This document shows, piece by piece, positions 18,247 to 28,661 of a DNA stretch of 64,000 nucleotides. The notes under the pieces are model-generated. The model searched no databases, was not told the origin of the DNA, and worked only from the letters and a program-made list of their open reading frames with translations. Numbering within the stretch: position 1 is the first letter of the stretch; every line of letters begins with the position of its first letter. The stretch is from Plebeiibacterium sediminum (GTDB lineage: Bacteria > Bacteroidota > Bacteroidia > Bacteroidales > Marinilabiliaceae): assembly GCF_026013605.1 (NCBI RefSeq), contig NZ_JAPDPJ010000022.1, forward strand, positions 23,202-87,201, in the 5' to 3' direction. The position numbers and the translations under genes were made by a program.

Positions 18247-20454
18247 ATGACGTTAAAATCTAATTTAAAAATTGGTCTGAGTATGCTCCTGTTTTTAGTT
18301 TTACTGGTTGCATGTGATGATTTATCTGAAGATTCTCATTATACAGATGATGGCAATTTGGAAGAGCCTATTTATACTGTATTAAAAAATGAAGGAGAAT
18401 TTTCTATGTATCTTAATTGTGTGGATAGGGCCGGGTATAAAGATGTTTTAAACTCATCTGGTTACTATACTGTTTTTGCACCAACGGATGTAGCTTTCTC
18501 AACTTATCTTACAGATAATGGATATGGTTCAATTGAAGACATACCAGTAGAAGAAGTTAAAAGATTAGTACAGTATTCGATTATTTTCACATCATTTTCT
18601 GAAGAATCAATAGATGATGCTTTTACTCCGGATGGTGAGGTTGAGCCTAATGAAGCATTTAGAAGAAAATCACTTTATTATAAAGGTGCATTTAATGATA
18701 ATGTTGAAGAACTTGGAGGAAATGTAAATGTGGTGGATATTAATTGGGTAGTTGCTGAAGATGCCATTGGTGGCACACCAATTTTAGTTACTCAGGATAA
18801 TAATTATAAGTGGATTCCTGTTTTTACAAGTAATTTTATGAGTTCAAATAACGTATTTGAAAGTGATTACTTAAATTTTTTCCCGAATTCAACACTCTCT
18901 GACTTTAATGTTGCTGGAGCACAAGTTACAACAACGGATCTGTTATGTGAGAATGGTTATGCTCATGGAGTTGATAAAGTAATTGAACCACTTCGTAACT
19001 TATTGGATATTATAGAAAGCAAAGAAGAGTATAGTACTTTTGCTAACATCTTAAAACAGTATTTGGTTAATTATAGAATATCACCTACTGAGTTTATTAA
19101 TAACTACAATGATTTTTATGGGTCTACAGGACTAATCTACACCAAAAGTTATCCTAATTTAAAATTTGGACCCAATACAGAAACAATTGATCCATATATC
19201 ACTTATGGGGTAGATCAGAATACAACATTAACAGCTTTTGTTCCAACAAATGAAGCTATTCAGGTATTTTTCGATCAAATATTTTTAAAATGGTATAATA
19301 GCCTGGATGATATGTCATCGGAACTGATAGCAGATTTCATCAACAGTCATTTATTTACTAATGGTATATGGCCAAGTAAATTTGAACAGTGGGAAACAAA
19401 ATTTACAGAGGCAGATATTATTGAATCAGAAATAGGAAGTAACGGATTTTTTTATGGTACAAATAGAGTGCAAGAATCTGACTACTTTTTTACAGTATGG
19501 GGCGAAATTAACCTGAATCCCAAATACTCATTATTTAAACAAGCCTGCGAAGATAATAACTTTAACTATACGTTAATGAGTAGCACCAACTGGACTGTAT
19601 TTTTAGTAGATAATGATGTAATGCAGGAGTATGGTTTTACATATGATAACGACAGATCAGAGTGGAGTTATAATGGTTCAACTTCCAATGCATCTGCTTA
19701 TTTATCCAGATGGTTGGGTTTACACATCATATTAGGAAAGAAAACAGAGTTTACTGAAGGTGATATGATTCAAACCTACGGTAGTGATGGTGAAGGAGAA
19801 TATATAAAATTTGAAAACGGATTATTTTATGCCTCTGGTAACTATGAGGAAGGAAATTCCGGTTCCGAACCTACTAATATAAATATAGAACCTAATAATG
19901 GAGTTACTTATCAATTAGATAATCAGTCTTTAGAATTTTCTCAGCTGGATCCTATTACTCTATTATTAAAGTATGAAGAATATTCAATGTATTGTCAATA
20001 CCTGATGGCTAGTACATATCTTTTTACTCCTGATAACAGTGATCCAAATGCAGGTACCATAGAAGACTTATCAGGTGGAGCTCCAAATACAATGTTTGTA
20101 TTGAATAACGATGTGATGCAACAAGCTATTGATGCTGGATTATTACCAGCAAATCCTGCTTCCAGAGTTTTGGCAGACCAAACATTGGTAAAGTCATTCT
20201 TTCAGTATCATATAATACCTAATTATTATTATCCATTAAAAAGCGTGTGGTCAACTGATACTTATACCACTGGTTATAAAGATGATGACGGTACAACCGA
20301 AATTACTATAAAAGCTGATGGTGATGGTGGCGCATTCATAACTGATAATAGTGGCAATAACGTGTATTTTTCAACTGGTAGTCATCAAAAGAACATACTT
20401 TCAAACAGGGTTATCATACACGAGTTACAAGGTTATTTAAATTATAATGATTAA
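18247..20454 (+). CDS. Fasciclin (FAS1) repeat lipoprotein
   Basis: A 735-residue outer-membrane lipoprotein; the signal peptide ends LLVAC (Cys23). It is followed by about four FAS1-like domains (roughly 40-250, 255-430, 440-590 and 600-735). They are recognisable by the H1-like strands YYTVFAPTDVAF, TAFVPTNEAIQVF, WTVFLVDNDVM and MFVLNNDVM, and by the late ISNRVIIHELQGYL strand at the C-terminus. FAS1 domains mediate adhesion or ligand binding, and Bacteroidota place such lipoproteins next to SusC/SusD pairs. It is the first gene of the operon under HTCS 1, 11 bp before SusC. It may act as an extra surface ligand-binding subunit of the transporter; the ligand is unknown. Confidence 0.85.
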   Translation: MTLKSNLKIGLSMLLFLVLLVACDDLSEDSHYTDDGNLEEPIYTVLKNEGEFSMYLNCVDRAGYKDVLNSSGYYTVFAPTDVAFSTYLTDNGYGSIEDIPVEEVKRLVQYSIIFTSFSEESIDDAFTPDGEVEPNEAFRRKSLYYKGAFNDNVEELGGNVNVVDINWVVAEDAIGGTPILVTQDNNYKWIPVFTSNFMSSNNVFESDYLNFFPNSTLSDFNVAGAQVTTTDLLCENGYAHGVDKVIEPLRNLLDIIESKEEYSTFANILKQYLVNYRISPTEFINNYNDFYGSTGLIYTKSYPNLKFGPNTETIDPYITYGVDQNTTLTAFVPTNEAIQVFFDQIFLKWYNSLDDMSSELIADFINSHLFTNGIWPSKFEQWETKFTEADIIESEIGSNGFFYGTNRVQESDYFFTVWGEINLNPKYSLFKQACEDNNFNYTLMSSTNWTVFLVDNDVMQEYGFTYDNDRSEWSYNGSTSNASAYLSRWLGLHIILGKKTEFTEGDMIQTYGSDGEGEYIKFENGLFYASGNYEEGNSGSEPTNINIEPNNGVTYQLDNQSLEFSQLDPITLLLKYEEYSMYCQYLMASTYLFTPDNSDPNAGTIEDLSGGAPNTMFVLNNDVMQQAIDAGLLPANPASRVLADQTLVKSFFQYHIIPNYYYPLKSVWSTDTYTTGYKDDDGTTEITIKADGDGGAFITDNSGNNVYFSTGSHQKNILSNRVIIHELQGYLNYND

Positions 20455-20465
20455 CAATAAAATCT

Positions 20466-23400
20466 ATGAGCATTTTAGATAAAAAGAATATTATAAAAAA
20501 GATAACCCTGCTATGCTGGATCTTTTTTGCGGCTAACATCATTGTTTTAGCTCAGGAATCCAGAATTATTAAGGGTACTATCAAAGATAAAACAGACAAT
20601 TCGTTGGTTCCAGGAGCCACTGTAGTTGAGGTTGATAAAAACAATCGTATCATAAGTGGAACGATTTCCGATATTAATGGTCAATATGCAATTAAGCTTA
20701 AGAATCCTCAAAACAGAATTTCTTTCGGATTTATTGGTTATAAAACGCAAATTATTACGCCCGGAGAAAAGTTAATACTTGACATTTTTCTTGTTCCGGA
20801 TAATAAAATGCTTAACTCAGTAGATATCGTAAGTAAAAAACGAGTAGGTACGGATGGAATTAGTAATGTGTCAATCAGGGATATGGGAGTACCTATTGTA
20901 TCCATTGATGCTAAGGAATTTGAGGATTTAAGTGTGAACTCGGTTGACGATGCATTACAAGGCCGCTTAACCGGAGTTGATATTACATCAAATGGAGGTG
21001 ATCCTGGTGCAGGTATGTCAATTAAAATCAGGGGTACATCTACTTTGAATGCTAATAGTGAGCCATTGATTGTGGTTGATAATGTACCATATAATATGGA
21101 AATCAGAGATGATTTTGATTTTGCAAACGAAGATGAACAAGGCTATGCCGATTTATTAAATATTGCACCTGAAGATATAGCAGAAATTTCTGTTTTAAAA
21201 GATGCTTCAGCTACTGCTATGTGGGGAGCAAAAGCAGTAAATGGTGTTCTTTTAATAAAAACCAAAAGGGGACAGAGAAAGAAACCAACACTTACTTATT
21301 CGCATATGAGTACAGTAACATGGGAGCCCCAAAGTTTGCCTATGTTAAATGGTGATCAATATTCCACATTAATATTGGAAGGTTATGAAAATGGATATGG
21401 TTATCCTTTAGTTACAGCTGTAAATAAAGAATTTTTGTATGATCCTTCAGATCCATGGTGGTATTATAATTATAGTAATAACACTGATTGGTGGGATGAA
21501 ACTCACAAAAATTCATACCAGCAAACCCATGCCTTATCCTTAAATGGAGGAGGAGAGAAAGCTCAATATCGTTTTTCGTTAAATTATAAAGATCAGGGAG
21601 GTACAACATTAGGTGCTGGTTATGAAGGGTTAACCGGACGTATGAATCTGGATTATTCCATATCAGAAAAATTAAAAGTTCGTATGGATTTATCCTATTC
21701 AAATAATACAACAAATAAAAATTACGACTATAGAAACTTTAGTAAAAGAACATTGCTGAAAATGCCAAATATGTCAGTATTTGAGTATGACAGTGATGGA
21801 ACACTAACTTCTAATTATTTATCTCCAGAATCCAATATTCAGGGATCTTATGGTAGTACTTATAATCCTGTTGCTTTGGCAAAGGAAGGTATCTATGATG
21901 AGTATGTAGAACAATTAATTTCTGTATTTAAGTTGGATTATAACATTTTGTCAAGTTTATATTTAAGCGGACTTGTTTCTTATAAGACAAAGAATACTGT
22001 TACCTCCAGATTTTTACCAGAAACTGCTACCGGTGTTGCATGGACAGATACAGATTCGAATTATTCATATGAGAAAAGTGATGACTATAACGAACTATAT
22101 ACCGAAACTAAATTAATATATAGTCCTGAGTTACCAGGAAAGCATAAAGCAGGAGCAACTTTGCAATGGACTACTTACGAAGGTAGGAATATCTATAATG
22201 CAGGAAGTTCATTAAATAGTGCATCTGTTAATTTACAGGATGTTAGTAATGGTTCTACGAATGTAAATTTATCGGCAGCAAATAATTATGGCGACTCTAA
22301 ATCTGTTGGGGGAACAGCACTATTACATTATAAATATGCCGATCGCTATATTATTACCGGAACGGTTCGTAGAGAAGGTAACTCAAAACTAAGCAAAGAG
22401 CAAAGATGGGCTACATTTAAAAGTTTATCCTTAAGTTATAGAGTTTCTGATGAACCATTTATGGAGAAATATGATTGGCTGGATGAACTTAGGGTGAGTA
22501 CAAGTATTGGTGAAAATGGAAACTTACCTCGTTATGAAAACTTGTATTATAATGATTATGCCAGTTACAATTGGACTTATTTAAATAAAACAGGGGTTTT
22601 CCCATCTTCAATGGAATTAGGAGATTTGACCTGGGAGCAAGTGATTTCTAAAAACTTACGTTTTGACCTTTCAATGTTTAAAAACAGGGTAAATGTTAAT
22701 GCCGATTTGTATATGACAAATACAAATGGTGCACTTGTTACTTCTGCAAGTATTCCTTCAACAACAGGTTACAACAGTATTTATATGAACGTAGCCGATC
22801 TTGAATCAAAAGGTTGGGAGATTGCAGTAAACTTAACTCCGGTACAAACAAATAATTGGAGAGTGGGTGTAAATTTCAACATATCAAGGAACAGTAATAT
22901 TCTTAAAGATGCCAAAGCCAATTATTCATTAACCAGCGGAAGTGTAGTTGGAAATGGTAGTTACTTAACCATGAGTAAAATAGGTAACCCTATTGGATCA
23001 TTCTATGGATACAGATCTCAGGGTGTATATTCTACTACAGAAGAAACTATTGCTACAGATGCCAATGGAGCTCAAATTTTTGATGCTACAGGTAAACCTG
23101 TTTATATGGTATTTAACTATCCTGATAACGGATATCAGTTTGTTGCAGGAGATGCTAAATATGAAGATGTTAACCATGATGGAAATATAAACTATATGGA
23201 TGTGGTTTATTTGGGTAATATAAATCCCGATTTCTATGGTGGTTTTGGAGCTTCTGTAACCTTTAAAAAGAATCTGTCATTGAGTGTATTCTTTAATTAC
23301 CGATATGGTAATGAAATCATGAATATGACTCGTATGGATTTAGAAAATATGTATAGTTACAATAATCAATCAACAGCCGTTTTAAGACGATGGAGAAATG

Positions 23401-23714
23401 AGGGTGATGTAACTGATATTCCTAGAGCCACAATAAAGCATGGATATAATTACTTAGGTTCCGACAGGTTTGTTGAAGATGGATCTTTTGTTCGATTTAA
23501 ATATTTGACATTACGATATGACATTCCAAAAACAATTTGTCAGCAATTAAAAGTGACCAATATGAAATTGAGTACTACCATAAATAATTTACAATGCTAC
23601 ACAAAATACCTGGGTATGAATCCTGATATATCAGTTGCAAAATATGGAGGTAAAGACACAGGAATTACTCCAATTTCTACAGGTATGACGTTTAACTTAA
23701 GTGTTACATTTTAA
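20466..23714 (+). CDS. SusC/RagA-like TonB-dependent outer-membrane transporter (1)
   Basis: A 1082-residue TonB-linked outer-membrane transporter. The signal peptide ends near residue 29 (IVLAQES). A carboxypeptidase-regulatory-like domain (about 35-112) is followed by the plug (about 140-270, with IKIRGTSTLNANSEPLIVVDNVPYN... style text and ISVLKDASATAMWGAKAVNGVLLI), and then the beta barrel to an aromatic C-terminus. The region linking the regulatory domain to the plug has LNSVDIVSKKR in place of the usual EVVVVGYG motif, so it is a divergent SusC. It is followed directly (11 bp) by the SusD gene. It imports a ligand captured by SusD and perhaps by the fasciclin lipoprotein, powered by TonB. 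Confidence 0.93.
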   Translation: MSILDKKNIIKKITLLCWIFFAANIIVLAQESRIIKGTIKDKTDNSLVPGATVVEVDKNNRIISGTISDINGQYAIKLKNPQNRISFGFIGYKTQIITPGEKLILDIFLVPDNKMLNSVDIVSKKRVGTDGISNVSIRDMGVPIVSIDAKEFEDLSVNSVDDALQGRLTGVDITSNGGDPGAGMSIKIRGTSTLNANSEPLIVVDNVPYNMEIRDDFDFANEDEQGYADLLNIAPEDIAEISVLKDASATAMWGAKAVNGVLLIKTKRGQRKKPTLTYSHMSTVTWEPQSLPMLNGDQYSTLILEGYENGYGYPLVTAVNKEFLYDPSDPWWYYNYSNNTDWWDETHKNSYQQTHALSLNGGGEKAQYRFSLNYKDQGGTTLGAGYEGLTGRMNLDYSISEKLKVRMDLSYSNNTTNKNYDYRNFSKRTLLKMPNMSVFEYDSDGTLTSNYLSPESNIQGSYGSTYNPVALAKEGIYDEYVEQLISVFKLDYNILSSLYLSGLVSYKTKNTVTSRFLPETATGVAWTDTDSNYSYEKSDDYNELYTETKLIYSPELPGKHKAGATLQWTTYEGRNIYNAGSSLNSASVNLQDVSNGSTNVNLSAANNYGDSKSVGGTALLHYKYADRYIITGTVRREGNSKLSKEQRWATFKSLSLSYRVSDEPFMEKYDWLDELRVSTSIGENGNLPRYENLYYNDYASYNWTYLNKTGVFPSSMELGDLTWEQVISKNLRFDLSMFKNRVNVNADLYMTNTNGALVTSASIPSTTGYNSIYMNVADLESKGWEIAVNLTPVQTNNWRVGVNFNISRNSNILKDAKANYSLTSGSVVGNGSYLTMSKIGNPIGSFYGYRSQGVYSTTEETIATDANGAQIFDATGKPVYMVFNYPDNGYQFVAGDAKYEDVNHDGNINYMDVVYLGNINPDFYGGFGASVTFKKNLSLSVFFNYRYGNEIMNMTRMDLENMYSYNNQSTAVLRRWRNEGDVTDIPRATIKHGYNYLGSDRFVEDGSFVRFKYLTLRYDIPKTICQQLKVTNMKLSTTINNLQCYTKYLGMNPDISVAKYGGKDTGITPISTGMTFNLSVTF

Positions 23715-23725
23715 AAGGTTTGATC

Positions 23726-25210
23726 ATGCAAAAAATTAGAATTATTATACTATTAATTTCCTCTTGTTTTATTTTTTCATGTACAGACTGGATGGAAACT
23801 GAACCTACATCTACTGTAATTTCAGAAGATTATTGGCAAAGTAAAGAAAATGTAGAGTCTTCATTGATAGCTATTTATCAGTCACTGCAGGATGATGCTG
23901 TTAATAAAATGTTTTTATGGGGCGAAATTAGAGGCGATATGCTTACAGATATGGATAAAATCTCTGATAATTTACTACATATCTTAGAAGGTGATATCGA
24001 AGAAACAAACTCTATTTGTAATTGGTCAGCTTTTTATAACACCATTAATTATTGTAATACCGTAATCGCTCATGCCTCTGATGTATTGGAATTGGATGAA
24101 ACCTTTACGCAGTCGGAGTTAGATGCAGCATTAGGTGAAGCATACGGGATGAGAGCTCTAATGTATTTTTATTTAGTACGTAGTTTTAGAGATGTACCAC
24201 TTGTTACCTGGTCATATTCAACCGATGAGGAAGAGTTTTTTATATCAAAAGACAAAGAATCTGAAATCTATGCACAAATTATTGATGATTTAATATTCTC
24301 GATAAACAATAGCTACGATGCTTATGGTACCAATGAAGAAACCAAGGGAAGATTAACATCCTTTGCCGCCAGAGCAATATTAGCAGATGTGTATTTATGG
24401 AATGATGATTTTGATGGTTGTTTAACGCAATGTGATGCAATAATAAACTCAGGTCAGTTTGGTTTGATTGAGGGAGATAACAATTGGTTTTCAACGATGT
24501 TTGGACAAGGTAACTGTACTGAAAGTATCTTCGAGTTAAATTTTGATAATAGCCATACTAATCCATTATATACATTGTTTGATTACGATAATCACAGACA
24601 ATTATGTGTTTCTGAAAAAGTTTATAACGATTTATTTGTAATAGGAAAAGACACTGATACAGATAGTATTGATGTAAGAGGTGACAGAGCTTCCTATAGA
24701 TCCAGTCGTAGCAATAGTGTATGGAAATATCTGGGCTTAAACAGATCAACCGTTAGATCTGAAACAGAATCTTACTGTAATTATATTTTTTATCGTTATT
24801 CAGATGTTTTACTGATGAAAGCAGAGGCTTCTATTCTTAAGGGAGATAATGAAACTGCCTTAGCGTTAATTAATAAGATCAGAGACAGAGCTAATGCTGA
24901 TGACATGACAGCTCAGGAGCCTTCTGACAAAAAGGACTTTTTGGAATATCTTCTGAATGAAAGAGCTAGAGAGTTTGCTTTTGAAGGTAAACGGTGGTTC
25001 GATGTTTTAAGGGTATCACGCCACGAAAATAATTCATATACAAATTATCTGTATAGAATGGTTAAGGAAGCTGCCCCTGCTGCAAAACGAAATACTGTAC
25101 TCGCAAAATATCAGGATGAGGATTACAGGTATTTACCAATTTTTATTGATGAATTAGAAGTAAATCCTCAGTTAGAACAAAACCCGTATTGGGCTGATGC
25201 ATCTAATTAA
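23726..25210 (+). CDS. SusD/RagB-like surface lipoprotein (1)
   Basis: A 494-residue SusD-family lipoprotein that caps the SusC channel and binds ligand. The start was taken as ATG 23726 rather than the TTG six bases upstream, because it directly opens a lipoprotein signal ending IFSC (Cys19). Family features are the early TEPTSTVISEDYW segment, TPR-like helices through about residues 60-270 (EAYGMRALMYFYLVRSF, FAARAILADVYLW), and the C-terminal part with LLMKAEASILKG and EFAFEGKRWFDVLR. It is tightly coupled to the SusC gene upstream. The binding residues cannot be assigned, so ligand unknown. Confidence 0.93.
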   Translation: MQKIRIIILLISSCFIFSCTDWMETEPTSTVISEDYWQSKENVESSLIAIYQSLQDDAVNKMFLWGEIRGDMLTDMDKISDNLLHILEGDIEETNSICNWSAFYNTINYCNTVIAHASDVLELDETFTQSELDAALGEAYGMRALMYFYLVRSFRDVPLVTWSYSTDEEEFFISKDKESEIYAQIIDDLIFSINNSYDAYGTNEETKGRLTSFAARAILADVYLWNDDFDGCLTQCDAIINSGQFGLIEGDNNWFSTMFGQGNCTESIFELNFDNSHTNPLYTLFDYDNHRQLCVSEKVYNDLFVIGKDTDTDSIDVRGDRASYRSSRSNSVWKYLGLNRSTVRSETESYCNYIFYRYSDVLLMKAEASILKGDNETALALINKIRDRANADDMTAQEPSDKKDFLEYLLNERAREFAFEGKRWFDVLRVSRHENNSYTNYLYRMVKEAAPAAKRNTVLAKYQDEDYRYLPIFIDELEVNPQLEQNPYWADASN

Positions 25211-25271
25211 ATTAATGATTGGGTAATTATTAATATAAGATATAATTGACAATATAATTAAATATTGAATT

Positions 25272-25370
25272 ATGAAACAAGCCTTTAAAATCATTACATG
25301 GACAACAGCAAAGTTGATTTCACTGTTCCAAATGATTCATTACGGCGAGTTCTATCTGATAAACGAATAA
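25272..25370 (+). CDS. Possible 32-codon leader ORF before fasciclin lipoprotein
   Basis: An ATG-started 32-residue frame (MKQAFKIITWTTAKLISLF and on) ends 11 bp before the likely start of the following fasciclin gene. It overlaps the 5' extension of that gene's open frame. There is no recognised family. A comparable short frame also beginning with MK precedes SusD 2 (31851-31934). It could be a leader peptide for translational coupling or chance. Confidence 0.2.
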   Translation: MKQAFKIITWTTAKLISLFQMIHYGEFYLINE

Positions 25371-25381
25371 AAATTAAACAG

Positions 25382-27085
25382 ATGAAAAAGAATATAAACT
25401 TAAGATATAAAACATCTGCAATTTTGGGCTTTGCAATAATTTTTGCTCTTGTTGTTTTTAGTTGCGAGCCTTATGAAATTACTTACGAAACATCTTCGGA
25501 CCAATTGATGGGTGAGTATATTGAAAGTAATGCGGATTGTTCTATATTTTGGAATTTAGCAGAAACAACAGGTAATGCATCTTTTATAAAAGCATATGGT
25601 ACGTACACATGCTTTGTTCCTACAAACGATGCCTTTGAAACTTACTTTACTGAGCAAGGGAAAAGTGCTTTAACTGATTTTTCAGAAGAAGAATTAGAAA
25701 ACATTTTTAAGTATCATATTATTAATGATACAATTAGAACTCAGGATTTTACAGATGGAAAGATGAGGACTTCATCTATGAATGGTAGATATATTACTAC
25801 AGGAGCCTCTATACAAGGAACTGATGCATATTATACTATTAATAAAAAATCCCTGGTTACAGATGCTGATATTATGCTTGGAAATGGTATAGTGCATAAG
25901 GTAAATGCCGTATTAGATCCTCCGGTAAAAACAGTGGCTGAATTAATAGTTGAAAATGATGCGTATTCGATCTTTTCTCAGGCATTGCAAACTACAGGCA
26001 TATATGATACTCTTATGATTGCAGACAATTGGTATACTGTTTTTGTAGAAAGTGATGAAGTATATGCCAGAGAAAACGTAAATATTAATAGTTATGATGA
26101 TCTGTACAATAAGTACTGTAATACAGGAGATCCAACAGATCCAGCCGATAGTTTATACTTATACATGGCCTATCATTGCTTTAAAGATTGCAGTTACATG
26201 GCTGACTTAATTCAAAAGAGTGCTACTGTAACAATGGCTCCCAATGAAGTAGTAACAATTACAGATAAGAGCGATAGTATTATTATTAATCAAACAACAA
26301 TTGCAGGAACTACATACCCTGGAGCAAATATAAAAGAAGAAAATAGTGATAATATTTGTTACAATGGGGTTTTTCATGAATTGGATGATGATATTTATAT
26401 TAGAGTTTTATCACCTACTGCAGTATTTTGGGATCCTACAAGGCAGCCAGAGATAGAAGCACTTACCGGCATATATAAAGATAAAATTGAAACGATAACT
26501 TTTGCTTCTGATGATCTTGCAAATGTATCATGGGGAGAACCTAGCAGATGGAGTACTATTGCTTACCAGGGTGACGGTAATTGTATCGACGGAGATATGC
26601 TTTCTATTTACTTGCGTACAGCTGTTGTTCCTTGGATTGAGTTTAAAACTCCTGTATTAATTAAAGGTACTTATAAATTATGGGTTGCTTATAGAAGATA
26701 TGGTTACGGAAACACCATACAAACTTCCTGGAATGGTGAAGAACTGACCAAGCTATTTGATCCATCTGTTTGGGGTCAAACCTATAATAATATTGATGAA
26801 GATGAGTATTATGCATTGGGCTACAAGTGGTATACCGAATTAAATATGTCTTCAAGTAGAGTTTGTTGTGTATATCTTGGAAAAATTGAAGTTACATCAA
26901 CCGGTGAACAAACACTTAGGTTTGAAGCATTGACAAATGGTCGTGGATATTTTTGGCTCGATCAGATTCAGTTTATACCTGTAGACGATGATCAGTTGTG
27001 GCCTAAATTCGATAGTGAAGGAAATAAACTATATGAAGAAGATTTACCTGATTATTATGGAGGTATTGAAGCTTTAGCTGAGTAA
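25382..27085 (+). CDS. Fasciclin lipoprotein with C-terminal carbohydrate-binding-like domain
   Basis: A 567-residue surface lipoprotein. The open frame begins at 25298, but ATG 25382 opens a proper lipoprotein signal ending VVFSC, so it was chosen. Two FAS1-like domains follow (about 45-185 and 190-350 of the mature numbering), with TYTCFVPTNDAFETYF and the later NWYTVFVES strand. The last about 200 residues form a separate beta-rich domain with YKLWVAYRRYG, a tryptophan-rich strand QTSWNGEELTKLF, and LRFEALTNGRGYFWLDQIQF. The latter reads like the closing strand of a CBM6/CBM35-like sandwich. It lies between the two SusCD pairs, 29 bp before another fasciclin gene. A surface binding role is inferred from this layout. 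Confidence 0.78.
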   Translation: MKKNINLRYKTSAILGFAIIFALVVFSCEPYEITYETSSDQLMGEYIESNADCSIFWNLAETTGNASFIKAYGTYTCFVPTNDAFETYFTEQGKSALTDFSEEELENIFKYHIINDTIRTQDFTDGKMRTSSMNGRYITTGASIQGTDAYYTINKKSLVTDADIMLGNGIVHKVNAVLDPPVKTVAELIVENDAYSIFSQALQTTGIYDTLMIADNWYTVFVESDEVYARENVNINSYDDLYNKYCNTGDPTDPADSLYLYMAYHCFKDCSYMADLIQKSATVTMAPNEVVTITDKSDSIIINQTTIAGTTYPGANIKEENSDNICYNGVFHELDDDIYIRVLSPTAVFWDPTRQPEIEALTGIYKDKIETITFASDDLANVSWGEPSRWSTIAYQGDGNCIDGDMLSIYLRTAVVPWIEFKTPVLIKGTYKLWVAYRRYGYGNTIQTSWNGEELTKLFDPSVWGQTYNNIDEDEYYALGYKWYTELNMSSSRVCCVYLGKIEVTSTGEQTLRFEALTNGRGYFWLDQIQFIPVDDDQLWPKFDSEGNKLYEEDLPDYYGGIEALAE

Positions 27086-27114
27086 AATTTAAAACTGTAA
27101 AATTTAGATATATC

Positions 27115-28659
27115 ATGAAATATAAATTTATATTTATTTCCCTTTTACTAGCTTCTCTTATAATCTGGGGATGTTCTGATCAATGGGATGACTATACGAA
27201 AATAGATGGAGGTGTTGCCGGTAGTGATGTGTTAACATCATTAAAAGCTAATAGTGATTACTCAGAATTTGTATCTCTGCTTGAAAATACTGGTATAGCT
27301 AAGGAAATTTCATCTTCTAAAATATATACCATTTGGGTACCTACCAATGCGGCTTTATCCAATAATGCAGGTCTTATTCCGGAAGAAGAAGATCAACTCA
27401 AGTCCTTTTTATTGAATCATATTTCATATGATAAAATAACCTATGATGATCATAGTGGGAGTGTAAATCTAAAAATGGCCAGTGGTAAAAAACTCTGGGT
27501 TAATTATTCTGATAAAACAATTGATAATATACAAATTGGTGATTCAAAAGATTTAGTGGTGTCAAATGGTGTTATTCATACCATTGAAACACCAATAACT
27601 CTTCGATCAACAATTTGGGAATATATTAAGGATTTAGACTATGATGAGGTGGATTTTTTAAATTCTCTAACTTACATGGTATTTAATGCGGATAGCGCTA
27701 CCCAAACTGGTATCGATCCAGAAACAGGAGAAGCCGTTTATGATACCATATCAGGAATGGTTCAGTCGAATGTTTATATGGATCTTATTGCAGACCTTTC
27801 ATGTGAAGACAGTACTTATACTTTTTTCATAATGGATGATGCTTCTTTTTCTTCGGAGAATGGTAAATTCAGAAAATACTATACAAAAGCAACAGATACC
27901 CAAACAGATAGTATGAGTATGTTGCATATCGTATCAGATTTAGTTGCAAATAAAGAATATGAGACCATTTCAGGAAGTCTGGAGTCTGTTTCAGGAATGC
28001 CAATTCCGGTAACGTCCAGTTCTGTAATATCATCCTATAAAGCAAGTAATGGAATAGTATACTTTATCAATAATTATTCTTTACCTGTAACCGATAGAAT
28101 AAAAGAGATATTTATAGAAGCTGAGTATCCTTATCCGGATTCTTTAAATATTAATACCCAATCTGTTTTTAAGTTACCTGATGCTGAAGGTACCATTGTT
28201 ACTTGGGCCAGAAATTATGCTTCAAATAGTCATTGTATAACGTCTCCATCTTCAACTTATTCATTAAGATATGTTGATTATTTTATTGATGATGTTTATA
28301 CCTGTAAATACGATATTTATTGGGTTTCAGTAACAGAAACTGAATCAGAAGCAGCAGAAGGCTCAACAGTATCGCAATGTATGAAACTGGTTGAGTATAC
28401 CATGAACGAAGAAGAGGAATTGGTTGATAATATTCTGTATACTTCAGATTTTTTAATTCCTTCTTATACGGATAATATACAAGAGCAATATGTGGGTCAA
28501 TTTGAGGTTGATTTATTAAATAGTAGTATTAGTTATAGAGTTGATGATCAGGGATCTTTCCATTTTGATAACTATATACGACTTAGAGTAGAAGGTAGAA
28601 ATGGTGTGAATACACCTATTTATCTGGATTATTTCAAATTAGTTCCAATAATTGAATAA
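27115..28659 (+). CDS. Second fasciclin lipoprotein with C-terminal beta domain
   Basis: A 514-residue lipoprotein, signal peptide ending IIWGC (Cys20). Two FAS1-like domains (about 30-165 and 168-340) carry IYTIWVPTNAALS and TYTFFIMDDASF. A C-terminal beta-rich domain (about 345-514) begins FIEAEYPYPDSL and ends GVNTPIYLDYFKLVPI, again resembling a carbohydrate-binding sandwich with the ligand-side strand at the end. It is adjacent to SusC 2: the SusC start lies 2 bp after this stop, so the two are translationally coupled. The pair with the preceding gene is probably an old duplication with different C-terminal domains. Confidence 0.78.
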   Translation: MKYKFIFISLLLASLIIWGCSDQWDDYTKIDGGVAGSDVLTSLKANSDYSEFVSLLENTGIAKEISSSKIYTIWVPTNAALSNNAGLIPEEEDQLKSFLLNHISYDKITYDDHSGSVNLKMASGKKLWVNYSDKTIDNIQIGDSKDLVVSNGVIHTIETPITLRSTIWEYIKDLDYDEVDFLNSLTYMVFNADSATQTGIDPETGEAVYDTISGMVQSNVYMDLIADLSCEDSTYTFFIMDDASFSSENGKFRKYYTKATDTQTDSMSMLHIVSDLVANKEYETISGSLESVSGMPIPVTSSSVISSYKASNGIVYFINNYSLPVTDRIKEIFIEAEYPYPDSLNINTQSVFKLPDAEGTIVTWARNYASNSHCITSPSSTYSLRYVDYFIDDVYTCKYDIYWVSVTETESEAAEGSTVSQCMKLVEYTMNEEEELVDNILYTSDFLIPSYTDNIQEQYVGQFEVDLLNSSISYRVDDQGSFHFDNYIRLRVEGRNGVNTPIYLDYFKLVPIIE

Positions 28660-28661
28660 TA

